A DNA stretch of 9,038 nucleotides from Labilithrix sp. (GTDB taxonomy: Bacteria > Myxococcota > Polyangia > Polyangiales > Polyangiaceae), in assembly GCA_028287035.1 (NCBI GenBank), contig JAQBQL010000023.1, positions 1-9,038 of the forward strand, read 5' to 3'. Below, one piece after another: positions 5,376 through 9,038 of this stretch. The translations under genes were made by a program, and so were the position numbers. Each line of letters opens with the position of its first letter. Positions within the stretch are counted from its first letter, which is position 1. The notes beneath the pieces were generated by a model. It saw only the letters and a list, made by a program, of their open reading frames with translations. It was not told the DNA's origin and made no database searches.

Positions 5376-8300
5376 GCCTGGTCGACGCGGAGGCGCGCGC
5401 GCGCATCAAGAACGATCTCGAGGCGACGCTCGTGGTCGAGGCGGCGGCCGGCACCGGCAAGACGACCGCGCTGGTCGACCGGATCCTCTCGCTGCTCCGC
5501 ACCGGCAAGGCGACCTTGCGCACGCTCGTCGCCGTCACCTTCACCGAGAAGGCGGCGGGCGAGATGAAGCTGCGGCTCCGCACCGAGATCGAGAAATCCC
5601 GGAGCCTCGCGACCGAGCCCATCGAGCAGGACCGGCTGAACGAGGCGCTCCGGCAGCTCGAGGCGGCGCACATCGGAACGATCCATGCGTTCTGCTCCGA
5701 TCTGCTCCGCGAGCGGCCCGTCGAGGCGAAGGTCGACCCGCTCTTCGAGGTCGCCGCGGAGGACGAGGCCGACCGGCTCTACGACGAGGCGTTCACGCGC
5801 TGGTTCCAGGACGCGCTCCAGTCGCCGGGCGAAGGCGTGTCGCGCGTCCTCCGCCGCGCGACGCGCGAGCGCGATCAGGACGGCCCGCGCTCGGCCCTCC
5901 GCAAGGCGGGCCGGAACCTGCTCGAGCAGCGGGACTTCCCGACGCCGTACGAGCGGCCCGAGTTCGACCGGAAGGCGGCGCTCGACGGGGTCCTCGACAA
6001 GCTTCGCGTGCTCGTGCCGTACGGGCCGAAGGGCTACCAGGACAACTGGCTCACGAAGAGCGTCCTCGAGATCTCGCGCGTCGTCTTCGAGATCGATCGC
6101 CGCGAGGAGATGGCGGGCGTCCGCGACCACGACGGGATCGAGGCGCAGCTCCGCCAGCTCGCGCGCTACAAGGGCTGGGGCTACACCGGCGGGCGCACGC
6201 AGTTCTTCAACAAGGCCGAAGGACTGACGATGCAGCAGGTGCGCGACGACCGCGCTGCTGCCAAGGCGGCGCTCGACGAGGCGCTCTCCGCCGCCGACGC
6301 GGACCTCGCGGCGCTGCTCTTCCGCGAGCTCTGGGGCGACGCCCAGCGGAAGGGGGTCGTTGCACACTACACCGACCTGAAGAAGAGCGCCGGCAAGCTC
6401 GACTTCCTCGACCTCCTCCTCATCACGCGCGATCTGCTGCGCGAGGACCCGGCGGTGCGCGCCGGGCTGCAGCGGCGCTTCACGCATCTCCTCGTCGACG
6501 AGTTCCAGGACACCGACCCGCTCCAGGCCGACATGCTGATGCTCCTCGCGGCCGACGATCCGGCCGAGAGCGATCCGCAGCGCGTGAGGGTCGTGCCCGG
6601 GAAGCTCTTCCTCGTCGGGGACCCGAAGCAGTCGATCTACCGGTTCCGCCGCGCCGAGGTCTCGCTCTACGAGACCATCAAGCGGCGGCTCACCGACCAG
6701 GGCGCAGCGCTCGTCCTGCTGCGCACCAGCTTCCGCAGCGCGCCGTCGATCCAGAGCTTCGTGAACGCCGCCTTCGAGCACACGATGCGCACGAACGAGC
6801 GGCGCTCGCAGGCGGACTACGTGGCGCTCGCGCCCTCGCGGCCCGACCCGGAGGGCCGTCCCACGGTCATCGCCCTCCCCGTCCCTCGCCCCTACTCGGA
6901 CTACGGCCGCGTCACCGGCTGGAAGATCGAGGAGTCGTTTCCCGACGCGGTGGGCGCCTTCGTCGACTGGCTCGTCAACGAGAGCGGCTGGACGATCACC
7001 GAGCGAGGCTCCAGCGAGCCGGTGCGTGTCGGCACGCGGCACGTGTGTCTCCTCTTCAAGCGGCTCCAGAGCTTCGGGAACGACATCACGCGGCCCTACG
7101 TGCGTGCGCTCGAGGTGCGGCGGCTCCCGCACGTGCTGGTCGGCGGAAAGAGCTTCCACGAACGCGAAGAGGTCATCGCGGTTCGCAGCGCGCTCGGCGC
7201 CATCGAGTGGCCCGACGACACGATGAACGTGTACGCGGCGCTACGCGGGCCGTTCTTCGCGCTCTCCGACGATGCGCTCATCGCCTTCAAGCACACGCAG
7301 CGTCACCTGCATCCGCTGCGCAAGCGCGACGCCGCCAGGCTGACCGAGCTCACGACGCCCGTCGCCGACGCGCTGGACGTCCTCGCGCGCCTGCACGTCG
7401 GGCGAAACCGGCGGTCCATCGCCGACACGATCGGGCAGTTCCTCGAGAGCACGCGCGCCCACGCCGGCGTCGCCATCTGGCCGGCCGGCGAGCAGGCCCT
7501 CGGCAACATCCTGCGCGTGCTCGACATGGCGCGGCGCTTCGAGCAGGGCTCGGTCACCTCGTTCCGGGCCTTCGTGGGCCGCCTCGAGGACGACGCGGAG
7601 CGCGGCGGCGTCAACGAAGCCCCCGTCGTCGAGGAGGGTACGGACGGCGTGCGCATCATGACCGTCCACAAGGCGAAGGGCCTCGAGTTCCCGGTCGTCA
7701 TCCTCGTCGATCCCACCGCGAACGCGACCTTCCGCGAGCCGTCGCGTCACGTCGACGCGGAAAAGCGCCTCTGGGCAGTGCCCCTGTGCGGCGCGAGCCC
7801 CAAGGAGCTCACCGACCGCAAGGCCGAGATCCTCGAGCAGGACGAGGAAGAGGCGCTGCGCCTCCTCTACGTGGCGACGACCCGCGCGCGCGAGCTCCTC
7901 GTGGTGCCCGTCGTCGGCGACGAGCGCGACGAGGACAAGACCACCGGCAAGGGGTGGCTCGACGCGCTCGACCCCGTGATCTACCCGGGCGACCGGCGCG
8001 GCTCGAAGCCGGCGCCGGGATGCCCCGCGTTCGGTGAGGACACGGTGCTCGAACGCACCGACCAGGCGACGCGCACCACCGGTTCGGCGGTGCGGCCCGG
8101 GCTCCACCGGCCGGCGGTGGGCACCCACTCGGTCGTCTTCTGGGATCCGAAGGTGCTCGGCCTCGACCGCGAGGACGACGCCGGCCAGCGGCAGCAGAAG
8201 ATCCTCGCCGTCGACGATCAGGGGATCGTCGCGAAGATCGGGATCGAGCAGCACGCGACGTGGAAGCGCACCCACGACGAGGCGGTCCGCGCGAGCGCGG

Positions 8301-8845
8301 CGCCGAGCCTGCGCGTCCGCACCGTCACCGACGAGAAGAACGCAGCGGTGACCTCGGCGCCCGCCGCCGACGTGACGCTCGCGAGCACCGACCTCGCCCG
8401 CCACGCGCGGCCGCACGGCAAGCGGTTCGGGATCCTGGTCCACGCCATGCTGGCGACCGTCCCGCTGGAGGGTGACGCGAGCGCGGTCGCCGACGCCGCG
8501 CGCATCCAGGCGCGCATCCTCGGCGCGTCGGAGGACGAGGCGGCGGCCGCACGCGACGTGGTGGGCGCGGCGCTCGAGCATCCGCTCCTCGTCCGGGCGC
8601 GGCGGGCCGAGCGCGTCGAGCGCGAGACGCCGCTCATGATGGAAGCGGCGGACGGCGCGATCATCGAGGGCGTCGTCGACCTCGCGTTCCTCGAGGCGGG
8701 CGCGGGGTGGACGGTGGTCGACTTCAAGACCGACCTCGAGCTCGCGGCGCGTCAGGACGACTACGTGCGCCAGATTGATGCGTACGCGCGCGCCATCGCG
8801 GCGGCGACCGGACAGCCGGCGAAGGGCGCGCTCCTCTCGGTCTGA
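5372..8845 (+). CDS. addA: AddA-like helicase-nuclease subunit (UvrD/RecB superfamily 1)
   Basis: A 1157-residue protein, the motor of the heterodimer: a 3'-5' DNA translocase with an attached nuclease. All SF1A helicase motifs are visible in order. They are Walker A AAAGTGKTT (24-32), motif Ia TFTEKAAGEM (56-65), GTIHAFC (102-108), the DEFQD box (376-380), motif III VGDPKQSIYRFRRAE (415-429), motif IV LRTSFRS (450-456), motif V MTVHKAKGLEFPVV (763-776) and motif VI LLYVATTRARELL (831-843). The C-terminal PD-(D/E)XK nuclease has His1024, Asp1103 (GVVDLAF), Asp1117-x-Lys1119 (VDFKTD) and Gln1134/Tyr1138. Between them, about 917-990 forms a VVFWDP...GQRQQKIL module that I recall from similar proteins of deltaproteobacteria. 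No Fe-S cysteine set is seen, as expected for AddA. Both subunits carry a nuclease and there is no recC/recD, which favours AddAB over RecBCD. The gene is intact, without frameshift. Confidence 0.92.
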   Translation: MSLVDAEARARIKNDLEATLVVEAAAGTGKTTALVDRILSLLRTGKATLRTLVAVTFTEKAAGEMKLRLRTEIEKSRSLATEPIEQDRLNEALRQLEAAHIGTIHAFCSDLLRERPVEAKVDPLFEVAAEDEADRLYDEAFTRWFQDALQSPGEGVSRVLRRATRERDQDGPRSALRKAGRNLLEQRDFPTPYERPEFDRKAALDGVLDKLRVLVPYGPKGYQDNWLTKSVLEISRVVFEIDRREEMAGVRDHDGIEAQLRQLARYKGWGYTGGRTQFFNKAEGLTMQQVRDDRAAAKAALDEALSAADADLAALLFRELWGDAQRKGVVAHYTDLKKSAGKLDFLDLLLITRDLLREDPAVRAGLQRRFTHLLVDEFQDTDPLQADMLMLLAADDPAESDPQRVRVVPGKLFLVGDPKQSIYRFRRAEVSLYETIKRRLTDQGAALVLLRTSFRSAPSIQSFVNAAFEHTMRTNERRSQADYVALAPSRPDPEGRPTVIALPVPRPYSDYGRVTGWKIEESFPDAVGAFVDWLVNESGWTITERGSSEPVRVGTRHVCLLFKRLQSFGNDITRPYVRALEVRRLPHVLVGGKSFHEREEVIAVRSALGAIEWPDDTMNVYAALRGPFFALSDDALIAFKHTQRHLHPLRKRDAARLTELTTPVADALDVLARLHVGRNRRSIADTIGQFLESTRAHAGVAIWPAGEQALGNILRVLDMARRFEQGSVTSFRAFVGRLEDDAERGGVNEAPVVEEGTDGVRIMTVHKAKGLEFPVVILVDPTANATFREPSRHVDAEKRLWAVPLCGASPKELTDRKAEILEQDEEEALRLLYVATTRARELLVVPVVGDERDEDKTTGKGWLDALDPVIYPGDRRGSKPAPGCPAFGEDTVLERTDQATRTTGSAVRPGLHRPAVGTHSVVFWDPKVLGLDREDDAGQRQQKILAVDDQGIVAKIGIEQHATWKRTHDEAVRASAAPSLRVRTVTDEKNAAVTSAPAADVTLASTDLARHARPHGKRFGILVHAMLATVPLEGDASAVADAARIQARILGASEDEAAAARDVVGAALEHPLLVRARRAERVERETPLMMEAADGAIIEGVVDLAFLEAGAGWTVVDFKTDLELAARQDDYVRQIDAYARAIAAATGQPAKGALLSV

Positions 8846-8900
8846 GGGTACGCGGCCGAATCCGCCTCGATCCGCCGGAGTTATGGCATTCTTCGCGGCC
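8846..8900 (+). other. Short spacer between addA and the next lipoprotein gene
   Basis: This 55-bp gap has a period-10 near-tandem repeat (ATCCGCC at 8860-8866 and 8870-8876) and no hairpin with a T-tract, so no intrinsic terminator is seen. TATGGC at 8882-8887 resembles a -10 element and could give the downstream gene its own start with a very short leader, but no -35 match is visible. Confidence 0.35.
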
Positions 8901-9038
8901 ATGAAGGTCCGCGCGTCGATCGCCTGCGCCGCTCTCTGCCTCGCCCTTCCGCTCTCGCTCGGCGCCGCCGGCTGCGGCGGTCCCGAGGCCCCGCCGGCGG
9001 TGCCCGGCCCCACCGTCGCGCTCGTGCCCCCGGGCGGC
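8901..9038 (+). CDS. Putative lipoprotein, 3' partial
   Basis: The first 46 codons are visible and the frame is open at the right edge. The start is a classical lipoprotein signal peptide: Lys2 and Arg4, a hydrophobic stretch (about 6-20), then GAAGC with Cys25 as the likely lipidated residue. A Gly/Pro/Ala-rich linker follows (GGPEAPPAVPG). ATG 8901 is preferred over the in-frame ATG at 8883, because it puts the charged residues directly before the hydrophobic core and because GGAG (8877-8880) is only 2 nt from 8883. However, that GGAG is also 20 nt from 8901, so the ribosome binding site is unclear. The functional domain lies outside the window and no function can be given. It is on the same strand as addBA, but the gap and possible -10 suggest a separate transcript. 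Confidence 0.65.
   Translation, partial: MKVRASIACAALCLALPLSLGAAGCGGPEAPPAVPGPTVALVPPGG

Noticed and set aside
2001..8845. A novel defence system built from the two large nuclease-helicase proteins
   Set aside because: Motif content, lengths, order and 4-bp overlap all fit the known AddAB repair complex, and no defence-type partner gene, mobile element or CRISPR array lies in the window.
8885..8896. Possible sigma-54 promoter (TGGCA...TTCGC) before the last gene
   Set aside because: The GG and GC elements are separated by 8 nt instead of the required 10, so the consensus is not met.
8883..8900. ATG 8883 as the start of the last lipoprotein
   Set aside because: It would add MAFFAA before the charged MKVR start of a typical signal peptide, and the only GGAG is 2 nt away. 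ATG 8901 is the better choice, though not certain.

Overview
The window is very GC-rich (about 70 percent by eye), with strong G/C third-position bias. Together with two short lipoprotein signal sequences, one followed by a Ser/Gly-rich linker, this suggests a myxobacterium-like bacterium (Myxococcota, perhaps Polyangia) or a similar high-GC deltaproteobacterial lineage. That placement is inference from style and composition, not from a marker gene.

Layout, left to right. Bases 2-883 (+) hold the C-terminal 294 codons of an SPFH/band-7 (prohibitin-like) membrane scaffold protein whose start lies outside the window. It converges, with an 11-bp gap, on a lipoprotein gene at 895-1713 (-). That protein looks like a zinc metalloprotease of the metzincin type, but its catalytic Glu is replaced by Gln. 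A 287-bp divergent intergenic region (1714-2000) follows. It contains a GACGTACGTC palindrome, a DnaA-box-like nonamer, three copies of GCGACCGC and a strong hairpin. Next come two large, translationally coupled genes on the + strand, addB (2001-5375) and addA (5372-8845), which overlap by 4 bp. A second lipoprotein gene begins at 8901 and runs off the right edge.

The core is a recombinational repair module. AddA carries an intact UvrD/RecB-type helicase motor and a C-terminal PD-(D/E)XK nuclease. AddB carries a second PD-(D/E)XK nuclease with a four-cysteine Fe-S signature, but no Walker A motif can be seen at its N-terminus. Together they should form the heterodimeric AddAB helicase-nuclease that resects double-strand breaks for RecA loading, here apparently driven by one motor. 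Nothing shows a functional link between this module and the flanking SPFH and lipoprotein genes.

I see no mobile element, CRISPR array, RNA gene or evidence for a wholly new system. The points most worth a second look are the Glu-to-Gln protease-like lipoprotein, the single-motor AddAB, and the structured, repeat-containing divergent region upstream of addB.
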